DNA from: Rhizobium favelukesii
GTDB lineage: Bacteria; Pseudomonadota; Alphaproteobacteria; Rhizobiales; Rhizobiaceae
DNA length: 64,000 bases
Assembly: GCF_000577275.2 (NCBI RefSeq)
Contig: NZ_HG916854.1
Span: forward strand, 558,001 to 622,000
Reading direction: 5' to 3'
Under the pieces are notes generated by a model. It worked only from the letters and a program-made list of their open reading frames with translations, was not told the DNA's origin and searched no databases. Below are positions 10,401-18,772 of this stretch, piece by piece. A program made the translations under genes and the position numbers. Within the stretch, counting starts at the first letter, position 1; every line of letters starts with the position of its first letter.

Positions 10401-12371
10401 CCGACGAATGCCGGTGTCTACACCTACAATTCGGCCAGCGTCTTCCCGAGCAGCACCTTCAACGGCGAGAACTACTGGGTCGATGTTTTATTCAACCCGA
10501 CGACCTCGGGCAACACGACGCCGACGGCGGTTGCCGACGTAGGGGACGCGACCGAGAAGGGCGGCGTCGCCAATGGCTCGGGCGGCGTGGCCGCCAGCGG
10601 CAACGTGCTCACCAACGACACCGATCCGGATGCCGGTGACACCAAGACCGTCACGGCGGTCAGCTTCGGCGCGACGGCCGGCACGCTCGGCTCGGCGCTG
10701 AACGGCACGTACGGCAGTCTCGTGCTCAATGCATCGGGCACCTACACCTATGCCGTCAACGAGAACAATGCCGCCGTGCAGGCGCTGCGGCAGTCCACCA
10801 ACACGCTGAACGATGCCTTCAGCTACACCATGCGTGACACCGCCGGTGCCACCGCCACGGCAAGCCTCACCGTCACCATCCACGGCGCCAACGATGCGCC
10901 GGTGCTCGCGGCGCAGACTGCCACCCAGAACGCCACCGTCGGCACTGCTTTTTCGTTTGTGCTGCCGGCCAACACCTTCACCGATGTCGACAGCGGCGAA
11001 ACCTTCACTTACGCGGCAACCGCCGCCGACGGTTCGTCGCTTCCGGCCTGGCTGAGCTTCAACGCCACGACGCGGACCTTCAGCGGCACGCCGACGACAG
11101 CCGGCACGTACGGCGTCAAGGTAACGGCAACCGACCTCGGCGGCCTGGCTGCCAACGAGACCTTCAACATCGCCGCGTCGACGACGCCGAACACGACGCC
11201 GACGGCGGTTGCCGACGCGGGGGATGCGACCGAGAAGGGCGGCGTCGCCAACGGCTCGGGCGGCGTGGCCGCCAGCGGCAACGTGCTCACCAACGACACC
11301 GATCCGGATGCCGGTGACACCAAGACCGTCACGGCGGTCAGCTTCGGCGCGACGGCCGGCACGCTCGGCTCGGCGCTGAACGGCACGTACGGCAGTCTCG
11401 TGCTCAATGCATCGGGCACCTATACCTATGCCGTCAACGAGAATAATGCCGCCGTGCAGGCGCTGCGGCAGTCCACCAACACGCTGAACGATGCCTTCAG
11501 CTACACCATGCGTGACACCGCCGGTGCCACCGCCACGGCAAGCCTCACCGTCACCATCCACGGCGCCAACGATGCGCCGGTGCTCGCGGCGCAGACTGCC
11601 ACCCAGAACGCCACCGTCGGCACTGCTTTTTCGTTTGTGCTGCCGGCCAACACCTTCACCGATGTCGACAGCGGCGAAACCTTCACTTACGCGGCAACCG
11701 CCGCCGACGGTTCGTCGCTTCCGGCCTGGCTGAGCTTCAACGCCACGACGCGGACCTTCAGCGGCACGCCGACGACAGCCGGCACGTACGGCGTCCAAGT
11801 AACGGCGACCGACCTTGGCGGCCTGGCTGCCAACGAGACCTTCAACATCGCCGCGTCGACGGCCCCCACGACCTATAGCCTATTCAGCGCCTCCAACACG
11901 CCGGCCCAGACGAACCTCAACGATGGTCAGCAACTCGAGCTCGGCGTCAAGTTCCAGTCGAACGTTGTCGGTGATATTACGGGCATCAAGTTCTACCGCA
12001 GCGCCAACGACAACGGCCAGAACGTCGTCGACCTGTGGACCACCGCAGGCACCAAGCTCGCCACCGCCACCTTCACCAACACCTCGGCGAGTGGTTGGCA
12101 GACGGTGAACTTTGCGACGGCTGTCTCCATCGCCGCCAACACCACCTATATCGCGTCGTATCACACGACCGGTGCCTACGTGGCGACCGATGGCTTCTTC
12201 ACCAGTCCCGTCACCAATGGCCCGCTGACGGCCCTGTCAAGCGCCGCCGCCGGTGGCAACGGCGTCTACCGCTATGGCGGATCCGCCACTACAGGCATTT
12301 TCCCGAATGCCACCTACAACGCTGCCAACTATTGGGCCGATGTGGTCTTCCGGCCGCAGCTCGCCGCGTGA
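7449..12371 (+). CDS. Giant modular secreted-type protein: DMFase-like domain, Ig-like, two DUF4082, two VCBS/cadherin-like repeats
   Basis: This protein has 1640 residues from ATG 7449, chosen because GAGAGGGG precedes it; an in-frame TTG at 7416 lacks such a site. Approximate layout: low-complexity N-terminus 1-260 without a classical signal peptide. Residues 265-755 resemble the N,N-dimethylformamidase beta-subunit-like domain (RLGYYGGMGAR, GHDEYWS, NEVYWE). An Ig-like module spans 767-864 and DUF4082 867-1014. Two nearly identical 226-residue repeats (1022-1247, 1248-1473) each combine a VCBS-type module (VLTNDTDPDAGD) and a He_PIG/cadherin-like module (NDAPVLA ... LPAWLSFN). A second DUF4082 spans 1474-1637. 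Such architectures are typical of exported adhesin- or matrix-like proteins; no RTX nonapeptides are visible. Enzymatic activity of the DMFase-like part is uncertain. The next DNA is a dead cobW fragment, starting 3 bp after its stop. Confidence 0.85.
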   Translation: MYRKARRWASRSVLLDSLVPRWLAAGGKVRPRNTSYRREESSQLASSVPTTDANKYGTFGDSPVKNSALNEYDSGRRGDLVCGADGKVNIDCVLPSLTNTFATIREPRFAPFSRGAPSAQATAHLAGAHSSAVGMPFGVWGCGYFTSPTRILDWAQRGGMLQQDGQLPGTRPTEGPDYVTTVKRTFGASISDPLLDRDLSPLSGWRGTATWTETTVWNGSLPGGGEIGTGTAHSKGIGILSGSVTTPLGTQTTLAQNVAAAATAVNPIVLENQKPGNPESEWGIDGAGSSNIEGFATDISVNRGQTVSFKINTNSSNYRVDIYRLGYYGGMGARKVATIQHTGVQNQPTPLRDSTTGLVDAGNWSVSASWAIPADAVSGIYFAKLVRQDGTAGANHIPFIVRDDSSHSDVLFQTSDETWQAYNPWGGANLYQGNGPATDSAPGRAYAVSYNRPITTRGGGLAAGPQDYIFGAEYPAIRWLEKNGYDVSYMAGMDSDRLGSLIQNHKMFLSVGHDEYWSGQQRSNVEAARDAGVNLCFWSGNEVYWETRFAPSISSGAQAYRTLVCYKETRAGPIDPDNQWTGTYRDPRFVSPTAVGGGRPENALTGTMFQVDSYRSDAITVPYDDANLRFWRDTSVANLQPGQTATLEQNYLGYEWDESPDNGLRPAGLIELSSTTLPVNEYLLDYGTKTGTATATHNLTLYRAPSGALVFGAGTVYWAWGLDENHDLEATPVDPRVKQAMVNLLADMGIQPGTLEAGLVSETQSTDATKPVSSITAPNDGTALKVGNAVTVSGTASDIGGVIAAVEVSTDGGTTWHRAVGDETWTYSWVAPRAGTFTIKTRAVDDSLNLETPGSGRTVTVTGNNFFPASAIPPTVPDADANSIEVGMKFQSSVAGTVTGVRYYKSDLNIGPHSGSLWSSTGTRLATVTFTNESGVGWQAASFSNPVAITAGTTYVVSYHTNYGHYTATGNYFATPVTNGPLTAPTNAGVYTYNSASVFPSSTFNGENYWVDVLFNPTTSGNTTPTAVADVGDATEKGGVANGSGGVAASGNVLTNDTDPDAGDTKTVTAVSFGATAGTLGSALNGTYGSLVLNASGTYTYAVNENNAAVQALRQSTNTLNDAFSYTMRDTAGATATASLTVTIHGANDAPVLAAQTATQNATVGTAFSFVLPANTFTDVDSGETFTYAATAADGSSLPAWLSFNATTRTFSGTPTTAGTYGVKVTATDLGGLAANETFNIAASTTPNTTPTAVADAGDATEKGGVANGSGGVAASGNVLTNDTDPDAGDTKTVTAVSFGATAGTLGSALNGTYGSLVLNASGTYTYAVNENNAAVQALRQSTNTLNDAFSYTMRDTAGATATASLTVTIHGANDAPVLAAQTATQNATVGTAFSFVLPANTFTDVDSGETFTYAATAADGSSLPAWLSFNATTRTFSGTPTTAGTYGVQVTATDLGGLAANETFNIAASTAPTTYSLFSASNTPAQTNLNDGQQLELGVKFQSNVVGDITGIKFYRSANDNGQNVVDLWTTAGTKLATATFTNTSASGWQTVNFATAVSIAANTTYIASYHTTGAYVATDGFFTSPVTNGPLTALSSAAAGGNGVYRYGGSATTGIFPNATYNAANYWADVVFRPQLAA
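10512..11867 (+). repeat. Tandem in-frame duplication, two 678-bp units
   Basis: Unit 1 is 10512-11189 and unit 2 is 11190-11867. Reading them side by side I find only about ten differences, clustered at the unit borders, mostly synonymous; the protein changes include V/A near the start and K/Q near the end. Each encodes 226 residues. The high identity points to recent duplication or ongoing gene conversion and makes the copy number liable to change or to be collapsed in assembly. Confidence 0.95.
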
Positions 12372-12374
12372 AGC

Positions 12375-12978
12375 ATGGCCTGCAGAGTGACGATCAGGAC
12401 CGGCGGACGCTCATTGACCTCTTGGTCGACCAGATCGAATTTTGCCGATATTGTCGTGATCGACAAGATCTCGGATCGGACGCGACAGAGGGGATCCGCG
12501 CGGAAGTCCGCAAGGTGGAGACGGATTTCGGCAAGGTTCCTCTTGCAACCCTCCTCAATACCGCTCTCTTCAATGAAGCAAAAGCTGCCGCGCACCCGTT
12601 GTGGCACAAAGAACTGTACAACCCGGGCGCCCATGTTCCAGAGACAGAGGAATACGGGGCTCGAGCTTTGTCTATCGCACAAGGCGTCCCTTCGATCCGG
12701 TACGGTTTCGCGCATTTCTGGACGGGCCTTGGCCGGGGGTAATCCGTGCCAAGGGCCACTTCTGGCTTGCCAGGCGCCCGCGTCACGTGGGTCTAATGTC
12801 GGCTGCCGGGGTGCAACGGCACTGCGAACCCATGGGGCTTTGGTGGGCGGCCGTTCCCCGGCAAGATTGGCTGGGCCATCCGCAGTTTCGTCAGCATCCG
12901 TGCTGCGTTGGACGACTGTCTGGCCAGCTCGGATCCGCGGGACTGGTCGCTCTCGAAGATCCGTTTCCAGCCTGGTAG
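12375..12978 (+). pseudogene. CobW/G3E-family GTPase remnant, 5'-truncated with several frameshifts
   Basis: Pieces of one protein appear in successive frames: RRTLIDLLVDQIEFC (from about 12396), DIVVIDKISD (about 12447-12479), then VETDFGKVPL and NPGAHVPETEEYG (to about 12660), then RRPFDPVRFRAFLDGPWPGV and KGHFWLARRP to WWAAVPRQDW (to about 12900). This is the C-terminal two thirds of a CobW/YjiA-type zinc-associated GTPase; the Walker A end is missing. Family members are metallochaperones, often zinc-regulated. The junction with the preceding gene is only a few bases after its stop, so a deletion probably fused the two. Confidence 0.8.
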
Positions 12979-13342
12979 CATGCCGGCGGAGTTGTAATGT
13001 TTGCGACACGAATTCTCTGATGCGAGATAGCCGTCCGGCACCCGTCTACCTTGCGGCTTCGCGATAACGCAGAGGCGGTCTCTTCGCAGTTGATCGCGAT
13101 CGAAGATGTTCATTTGGAATAATGCCGTTGGGAGGTGGGCGAGGGCACTTTCGTCGAGGTTCTCCCGAGTTGGTGGTGGGATTGGTTGCATTCGTCATCG
13201 AACTGTTTCGTGATGACGGGGCGGCTCTTCAAGGAACAAGCGAAAGCGGCGATTTGAGTTCACCCGCAGAACCGCGCTTGCGCTCTCATTCCGGCAAACC
13301 CTATTGTCATGAACTAGATATTCACACATTACCGGACGCAAC
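12979..13342. other. Intergenic, no supported gene
   Basis: Short overlapping frames only. The right part must contain the promoter of the esterase gene; the sequence before ATG 13343 (CCGGACGCAAC) has no strong ribosome-binding site. Confidence 0.35.
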
Positions 13343-14254
13343 ATGACGGCCAACCGCCCGACGCCCGAAGAGACGGGTATCCTTGAATTTCTTTCCATCT
13401 GTAACAGCGTCTATTCGGACGATGCGGTATCGCAATCGATTGAAGCCCAGCGGGCCCAATATGACGCGCTTTGTGCCCGTTTCAGCCCGCCGATTCCCGC
13501 TGGCCTGACTTTCGCTGATAGTCCGATGCGGACTGTGCCGACAAGGCGCTACAGGCCACGGCATGTGACGAGCGAGACCTTGCTGCTCTATCTGCATGGC
13601 GGCGGTTTCGTCGTTGGCTCGCTTGAGAGCCACCACGCGATCTGTGCGGAAATCGCTGACTTTGCGGGTGCGGAACTGGTCGCCGTCGACTACCGGCTGG
13701 CACCAGAACATTGCTGGCCGGCGCAGACCGACGATGGCTTCGCTGTGCTTTCCGAGCTTGCCTCGAGCGGCCACAGGATCGTTCTCATCGGCGACAGTGC
13801 CGGCGGCAATCTCGCAGCGGGGCTTGCCATGCGGGCAAACCAGGCAGGCGTTTCCAACATCGCCGGTCAGGTTCTGATTTATCCGGCGCTGGGCGGTGAT
13901 CTGACGGCCGGATCCTATGTCGAGATGAGCGAAGCGCCAGGACTGACGACGGCCGATGTGGCCTATTACCGGGGGATTCTGCAGGCACCGCAAGACGATC
14001 CGGTAGCAGCACCGCTCAAGTCTGTCTCTGTTGGTGGACTGCCTCCAGCCTTTATCACCGGCGCGGCCTTCGACCCCCTGCGGGATGACTCTCGACAGTA
14101 TGCCGCTCGGCTGGCGCAAGCCGGTGTCGAAGTCTGGTTCCGCGAGGAACCGCAGATGGTGCACGCCTGGTTGCGCGCGCGCCATATGAGCGACGGCGCG
14201 GGTGCAGGTTTCCTCGCTGTCTGCGAGGCGGTGCGCCGTTTTGCAGCGGCGTGA
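13343..14254 (+). CDS. Alpha/beta-hydrolase, hormone-sensitive-lipase (HSL) family esterase
   Basis: This 303-residue cytoplasmic hydrolase has the HSL-family oxyanion motif HGGG (85-88) and nucleophile elbow GDSAGG with Ser152. Asp244 (FDPLRDD) and His274 (MVHAWLR) complete the triad, all in the expected order and spacing. DYRLAPEH follows the oxyanion motif, as usual. The family hydrolyses short-chain esters. It converges on the CocE-type hydrolase gene, with only 3 bp between stops. It may therefore work on a product or substrate of the same locus, but nothing in the sequence fixes the substrate. Confidence 0.9.
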   Translation: MTANRPTPEETGILEFLSICNSVYSDDAVSQSIEAQRAQYDALCARFSPPIPAGLTFADSPMRTVPTRRYRPRHVTSETLLLYLHGGGFVVGSLESHHAICAEIADFAGAELVAVDYRLAPEHCWPAQTDDGFAVLSELASSGHRIVLIGDSAGGNLAAGLAMRANQAGVSNIAGQVLIYPALGGDLTAGSYVEMSEAPGLTTADVAYYRGILQAPQDDPVAAPLKSVSVGGLPPAFITGAAFDPLRDDSRQYAARLAQAGVEVWFREEPQMVHAWLRARHMSDGAGAGFLAVCEAVRRFAAA

Positions 14255-14257
14255 CGC

Positions 14258-16261
14258 TCACATCAGGTCGCGGGGGATGCGCTTCTCCACGAAAGCCTTC
14301 TCGAAAATCTGAACGTCGTCTTCATAGGCCGTTACCAGGGCATTGATGACCCAGTCGGTCTTCGTACAAGCGATCTTCGCCGTCGCAATGGTTCGCACGA
14401 ACCAGCCGGGGCGGCGCATGTCGCAGGTCCAGGTGGAGTTGCCTGTCATCGATAGCGGATCGCCGGGTGAGATCGACCAGACCTCCTCGCGGAGTTGCCG
14501 CGTCGAAAGGCGGGTTTCAGGATGCTCGTAGAGGCCGGTATCCTCGTGGATGCGATAGTCCGTGCGATTGGCCGCAAGATCGCGCACGACCTGCCGCGTG
14601 GTCGCTGCAGGCGCATGTTCGATATATTTCGGCAGGGGATCGGGGTTGGCCGGTTCGGGAATATCGATTCGCTGATGCTCGCCGAGCATTGGTAGCGCCA
14701 GGCCAAGCGAGGCGATATCGATCTCCACGCCACGGTCTTCCGGCGGCGGCAGGATCATCGGCCAGTATGCAGTGGACAGCGACAAGCGGATGCGATGTCC
14801 CTTGCGGAAGCGGTAGCCACAGGCATCGAGCACGAGGCGGATCGAGATTTTTTCGCCGGGTGGAAGCGGAGCGGGTTCGGCGTTGCCGTGACGATGGGTG
14901 AGATTGATGACGCCGAAGGCGACGCGTGTCGCCGTTCCGTCCGGATGGATATCGACGAGGCGGGCGCAAAGATTGCCCGTGAGGGCTTCCGATCGGAGCG
15001 AAATAGTAAGGACCGGGCGGCCGAGATAGTCATGGTCTGCGGCAAGCGGCGTGGTATCGAACGTGAGCGAACCGGCGTCGTCGGCGCGTTGATCGATCGC
15101 CATCTCCGCATCGGGCTTCAGCGTGAAATATTCGCCCGATCCGGTGCCAGTATCCAACGGCGAACGCAGATAAGCTATGTGTTCTGGTGCCTGCGGTATC
15201 GGCATGCCCTCAGTCAGCTTGCCGAATTGCTCCACATAGAAACATTGCATTTCCGGCGGCTTCGAACCATCCTTGGCGACCCAGAAACCCGGATCGAACT
15301 CGCGCCGTGGAACCGGGCGGACGGCGTCAAGAATATAGGCACGGACCTGCGGCAGGTTTTCGATGCCGTTGTCCTCGCCAAGCAGCCACTTGTTCCACCA
15401 GGCGATTGCCTCACCGTGAAAGTCGGTCCGCGGCTTCGGCCAGGCGAAATGCGGGTATTTGTGAACCCACGGTCCGATCAGGGCTCTCGCTTTCTCCCCC
15501 AGCCCTTCGACGGCCATCAGAGGGGTATTGCGATAGCCGTCCGCCCAGCCGGCGATCACCAGCGCGGGAATCTTGACGTTCGAAAAGTCCTCTGAGATCG
15601 AGCCGTGGCGCCAGAACGCGTCTCGGCGCTGATGCGTCAGCCACTCTTCCATGAAGAAAGGTTCGTGCTCCAGCCGCTCCAGCCACATCTCTTTCCAGCG
15701 TTCGCCGACCAGAGCCGGGTCGGGCGAACGGGATTGATAGCCAAGCATGGTGGCTGCCCAGGAGAGTTGCGCGGAGAGATGGCAGCCATTCTTATAGTGG
15801 ATATCGTCATTGTAGCGGTCGACGGTGGAGGCGATCGAGATGACGGCCTTCAGCGCAGGCGGCCGGAGCGCTGCCACCTGCAGGCTGTTGAAGCCGCCCC
15901 AGGAAATGCCCATCATGCCGACAGAGCGATTCGACCAGGGCTGGGCGGCAATCCAGGCGATCAGTTCGCAGGCGTTGGCAAGTTCCAGTTCTGTATATTC
16001 GCCGTCGATCACGCCATCGGATTCGCCGGAGCCGCGGATATCGACGCGGACGCCGGCAATGCCTGCAGCTGCGAAGACCGGATAGGTGGATTCGTCGCGA
16101 AGGCTTGTTCCGTCCCGCTTTCGATAGGGCAGGAATTCAAAGACGGCAGGCACGGGATCGTTCTGCGCACCATCCGGCATCCAGATACGGGCCGCAAGCC
16201 GCGTGCCGTCCTTAAGCGTGATCCATTGATTTTCGATGGTGATGAAGCCGCGCGAGGTCAT
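14258..16261 (-). CDS. CocE/NonD family serine hydrolase (X-Pro dipeptidyl-peptidase S15-like)
   Basis: This 667-residue protein has an N-terminal S15 alpha/beta-hydrolase domain with nucleophile motif GISWGG (Ser120) and RVDIRGSGESDG before it. The C-terminal jelly-roll (PepX_C) part contains GHRIRLSLSTAYWP. The family includes cocaine esterase, glutaryl-acylases and X-Pro peptidases, acting on amide or ester bonds. ATG 16261 is preferred over TTG 16279 because AAGGA lies six bases upstream. It is the last gene of the run that starts with the ABC importer (59 bp after the ATPase gene), so it probably cleaves the imported compound in the cytoplasm. No signal peptide is visible. Confidence 0.88.
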   Translation of the reverse strand: MTSRGFITIENQWITLKDGTRLAARIWMPDGAQNDPVPAVFEFLPYRKRDGTSLRDESTYPVFAAAGIAGVRVDIRGSGESDGVIDGEYTELELANACELIAWIAAQPWSNRSVGMMGISWGGFNSLQVAALRPPALKAVISIASTVDRYNDDIHYKNGCHLSAQLSWAATMLGYQSRSPDPALVGERWKEMWLERLEHEPFFMEEWLTHQRRDAFWRHGSISEDFSNVKIPALVIAGWADGYRNTPLMAVEGLGEKARALIGPWVHKYPHFAWPKPRTDFHGEAIAWWNKWLLGEDNGIENLPQVRAYILDAVRPVPRREFDPGFWVAKDGSKPPEMQCFYVEQFGKLTEGMPIPQAPEHIAYLRSPLDTGTGSGEYFTLKPDAEMAIDQRADDAGSLTFDTTPLAADHDYLGRPVLTISLRSEALTGNLCARLVDIHPDGTATRVAFGVINLTHRHGNAEPAPLPPGEKISIRLVLDACGYRFRKGHRIRLSLSTAYWPMILPPPEDRGVEIDIASLGLALPMLGEHQRIDIPEPANPDPLPKYIEHAPAATTRQVVRDLAANRTDYRIHEDTGLYEHPETRLSTRQLREEVWSISPGDPLSMTGNSTWTCDMRRPGWFVRTIATAKIACTKTDWVINALVTAYEDDVQIFEKAFVEKRIPRDLM

Positions 16262-16320
16262 GCCTGTTCCTTGATGCAATTGTCATGACGCGAGGCGGAG
16301 CCTGCCCACCTCGCGTTGTC

Positions 16321-17952
16321 TCAGTTACCGGCGCTTTCCATGCGCCGTGTTGCGAGTACGCACTCGAGCCAGCCGATCTCCATCTCCGGCACGGACTTGA
16401 GCAGCAGGTCGATATAGTCGTCAAACGGCGGTGACAGCGCCTTGGATTTCGGTCCGAACCGCACCAACTTACCGCGATGCATCACCGCGACGCTATCGGC
16501 AATCGCCCTGACGATTGCGAGATCGTGGGTGATGAAGATGTAAGAGAGCTGCTCCTCCTCCTGCAGACGCAGGAAAAGCTTGAGGATACCTTCGGCCACC
16601 AGCGGGTCGAGAGCCGAGGTCGGCTCGTCGCAGAGGATGAGCTCGGGCTTTGCCGCCAGCGCCCTTGCGATCGCCACGCGCTGCTTCTGGCCGCCTGAGA
16701 GTTCCGCCGGGTAGCGGTCGATGAAACCGTTGCCCATTTCGATCTGGTCCAGCAGTTCCTTCACCCGCGCCGTTTTCTGGGCACCCCTCAGGCCGTAGTA
16801 GAAGGTGAGAGGGCGGCCAATAATGTCGCGGATGGTTTGGCGCGGGTTCATAGCCGTGTCGGCCATCTGGAAAATCAGCTGGATACGACGTAGATCGTCG
16901 TTCGGCCGGTTTCTTAAGCTCGGCGTCAGCGCCTTGCCGCCAAACACCACACGGCCTTCGTTTGGCGGGAGCAGGCCGGTGATGACCCGGGCGAGCGTCG
17001 ACTTTCCCGAACCTGACTCTCCGACGACCGCAAGCGTCTGTCCCTTCGGCACATGCAGAGAAACGTCGTGAAGGACCTTGAAGCCATTGGAATATTCGGC
17101 GCTGATGTTCTCGACCTTGAGAAGCGCGCCCGACTGATCGGGCGCCTCCTCGCGTGACGCTTGCCTGACATTCACCAGGGCACGCGTGTAGTCCTGTCGC
17201 GGTGCCTCGGTGATCTGCTGAACGCTGCCGTATTCTACTGTCTTGCCATGCCGAAGAACCATGATGTCGTCGGAAATCTGGGCGACCACCGCAAGATCAT
17301 GGGTGATGTAGAGAGCAGCCGTATGCGTTGCCTCGATCGCGTGCTTGATCGCTGCCAGCACATCGATCTGGGTTGTGACGTCGAGCGCCGTCGTCGGTTC
17401 GTCGAAAACGATCAGCGACGGATTGGAGCAGAGTGCCATGGCGGTCATGGCGCGCTGAAGCTGTCCACCGGAGACCTGATGCGGGTAGCGGTCGCCGAAT
17501 GTCTCCGGGCTCGGCAAACCGAGCACCTGGAAGAGGTAGAGCGCGCGCTTGCGGGCCTCCTCCTTGCTCATCAGTCCGTGCTTGACGGAGGCCTCGGTCA
17601 CCTGGTCGCCGAGCTTGTGCGCCGGGTTGAAGGCGGCAGCCGCCGACTGCGCGACGTAGCAGACGCGGACGCCGCGTATCTGCCGGATGCCACCCTTGCC
17701 AAGCGTCAGGATGTCGGTGCCATCGAGGAGCACTTCGCCGCCGGTGATCTCGGCCCCGCCGCGGCCGTAAGCGAGGGCGGAGAGGCCGATGGTCGACTTG
17801 CCGGCGCCGGACTCGCCGATTAGACCGAGGACCTTGCCCTTCTGCAGGTCGAAGGAGACGCCATCGACGATCGTCACCCGCTTCGGCAGTTCGCCGGGCG
17901 GATAGCTGGTCGCTTCGATCTTGAGGTTGCGAACGGAAAGAAGCTCAGGCAT
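16321..17952 (-). CDS. Dipeptide/oligopeptide-type ABC transporter ATPase, DppD-DppF fusion
   Basis: This 543-residue protein contains two complete ABC ATPase domains. The first has Walker A GESGAGKST, signature SGGQLQRA and IVFDEPTTALDV. The second has GESGSGKST, SGGQKQRVAIARAL and ILCDEPTSALDP. It therefore energises both permease subunits alone, as in other fused Dpp/Opp/Gsi systems. Its start overlaps the end of the second permease gene by 8 bp. The set (substrate-binding protein, two permeases, ATPase, hydrolase) reads as one operon on the minus strand. Confidence 0.92.
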   Translation of the reverse strand: MPELLSVRNLKIEATSYPPGELPKRVTIVDGVSFDLQKGKVLGLIGESGAGKSTIGLSALAYGRGGAEITGGEVLLDGTDILTLGKGGIRQIRGVRVCYVAQSAAAAFNPAHKLGDQVTEASVKHGLMSKEEARKRALYLFQVLGLPSPETFGDRYPHQVSGGQLQRAMTAMALCSNPSLIVFDEPTTALDVTTQIDVLAAIKHAIEATHTAALYITHDLAVVAQISDDIMVLRHGKTVEYGSVQQITEAPRQDYTRALVNVRQASREEAPDQSGALLKVENISAEYSNGFKVLHDVSLHVPKGQTLAVVGESGSGKSTLARVITGLLPPNEGRVVFGGKALTPSLRNRPNDDLRRIQLIFQMADTAMNPRQTIRDIIGRPLTFYYGLRGAQKTARVKELLDQIEMGNGFIDRYPAELSGGQKQRVAIARALAAKPELILCDEPTSALDPLVAEGILKLFLRLQEEEQLSYIFITHDLAIVRAIADSVAVMHRGKLVRFGPKSKALSPPFDDYIDLLLKSVPEMEIGWLECVLATRRMESAGN

Positions 17953-18772
17953 CGCCGCGCCCTCCCTTGAGGCTGGATGTTCGTTTCAAAAGCCAGTCGA
18001 CGACGAGATTGACGCAGACCGCGAGTGCGGCAATCGCCGAACCCGGCACCAGCGCCGCCGAGATGCCGAAGATGATCCCGTCCTTGTTGTCCTTCACCAT
18101 GCCGCCCCAGTCGGCCGCCGGCGGCTGGATGCCGAGGCCGAGGAAGGACAGGGTAGAGAGGAACAAGATGGAGAAGGCAAAACGCAAGCCGAACTCGGCC
18201 AGCAATGGCGAGAGCGTATTTGGCAGGATCTCGCGGAAGATGATCCAGACCTTGCCTTCACCGCGCAGCTTGGCCGCCTCGACGAATTCCATGACTGCAA
18301 CGTCGAGCGCCACGGCGCGGCCGAGGCGATAGACGCGGGTGGAATCGAGGATCGCCATGACGAGGATCAGGATGATGATGTTCTGCGGCAGGACCGCAAG
18401 AACGACCAGCGCGAAGATCAGCGTCGGGATCGACATCATCAGATCGTTAAAGCGGGAGAAGACCATATCGATGATGCCGCGCGAGACGGCGGCCGTGAAG
18501 CTGAGTAGAATGCCCAGCGAGAACGATATAAGCGTCGCGCCGAGCGCCACGAAGAGCGTCGTGCGGGCACCATAGATCAGCCGCGAAAGGATATCGCGGC
18601 CGAGGTTGTCGAGGCCGAAGAAATACTGATTGTCCGGTATCTGCCAGACATTGCCGACGACTTCGGTTTCGCCGTAGGGCGCAAGCCAAGGGGCAAAGAT
18701 TGCGAAGATGAAGGCGATCGCGATGCCGATGATGCCCAACCAGGCAGTGATGGGGATATCTCTCAATCTCAT
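17945..18772 (-). CDS. ABC transporter permease, DppC/OppC type
   Basis: This 275-residue inner-membrane protein has about six hydrophobic segments and the BPD_transp_1 core (VEAAKLRGEGKVWIIFREIL is its EAA-type loop that docks the ATPase). The start is taken at ATG 18772, which overlaps the stop of the upstream permease by ATGA; the frame extends further upstream, but that part is the antisense of the other gene's coding end and is not hydrophobic. It pairs with the DppB-type protein. Confidence 0.9.
   Translation of the reverse strand: MRLRDIPITAWLGIIGIAIAFIFAIFAPWLAPYGETEVVGNVWQIPDNQYFFGLDNLGRDILSRLIYGARTTLFVALGATLISFSLGILLSFTAAVSRGIIDMVFSRFNDLMMSIPTLIFALVVLAVLPQNIIILILVMAILDSTRVYRLGRAVALDVAVMEFVEAAKLRGEGKVWIIFREILPNTLSPLLAEFGLRFAFSILFLSTLSFLGLGIQPPAADWGGMVKDNKDGIIFGISAALVPGSAIAALAVCVNLVVDWLLKRTSSLKGGRGDA

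Noticed and set aside
10488..11798. 436-residue minus-strand frame
   Set aside because: It is antisense to the two identical repeats of the giant protein; its own repeated Arg/Gly-rich sequence is only a mirror of them.
10512..11867. CRISPR-like repeat
   Set aside because: The repeat is a 678-bp in-frame coding duplication without short spacers; no CRISPR array was seen anywhere.
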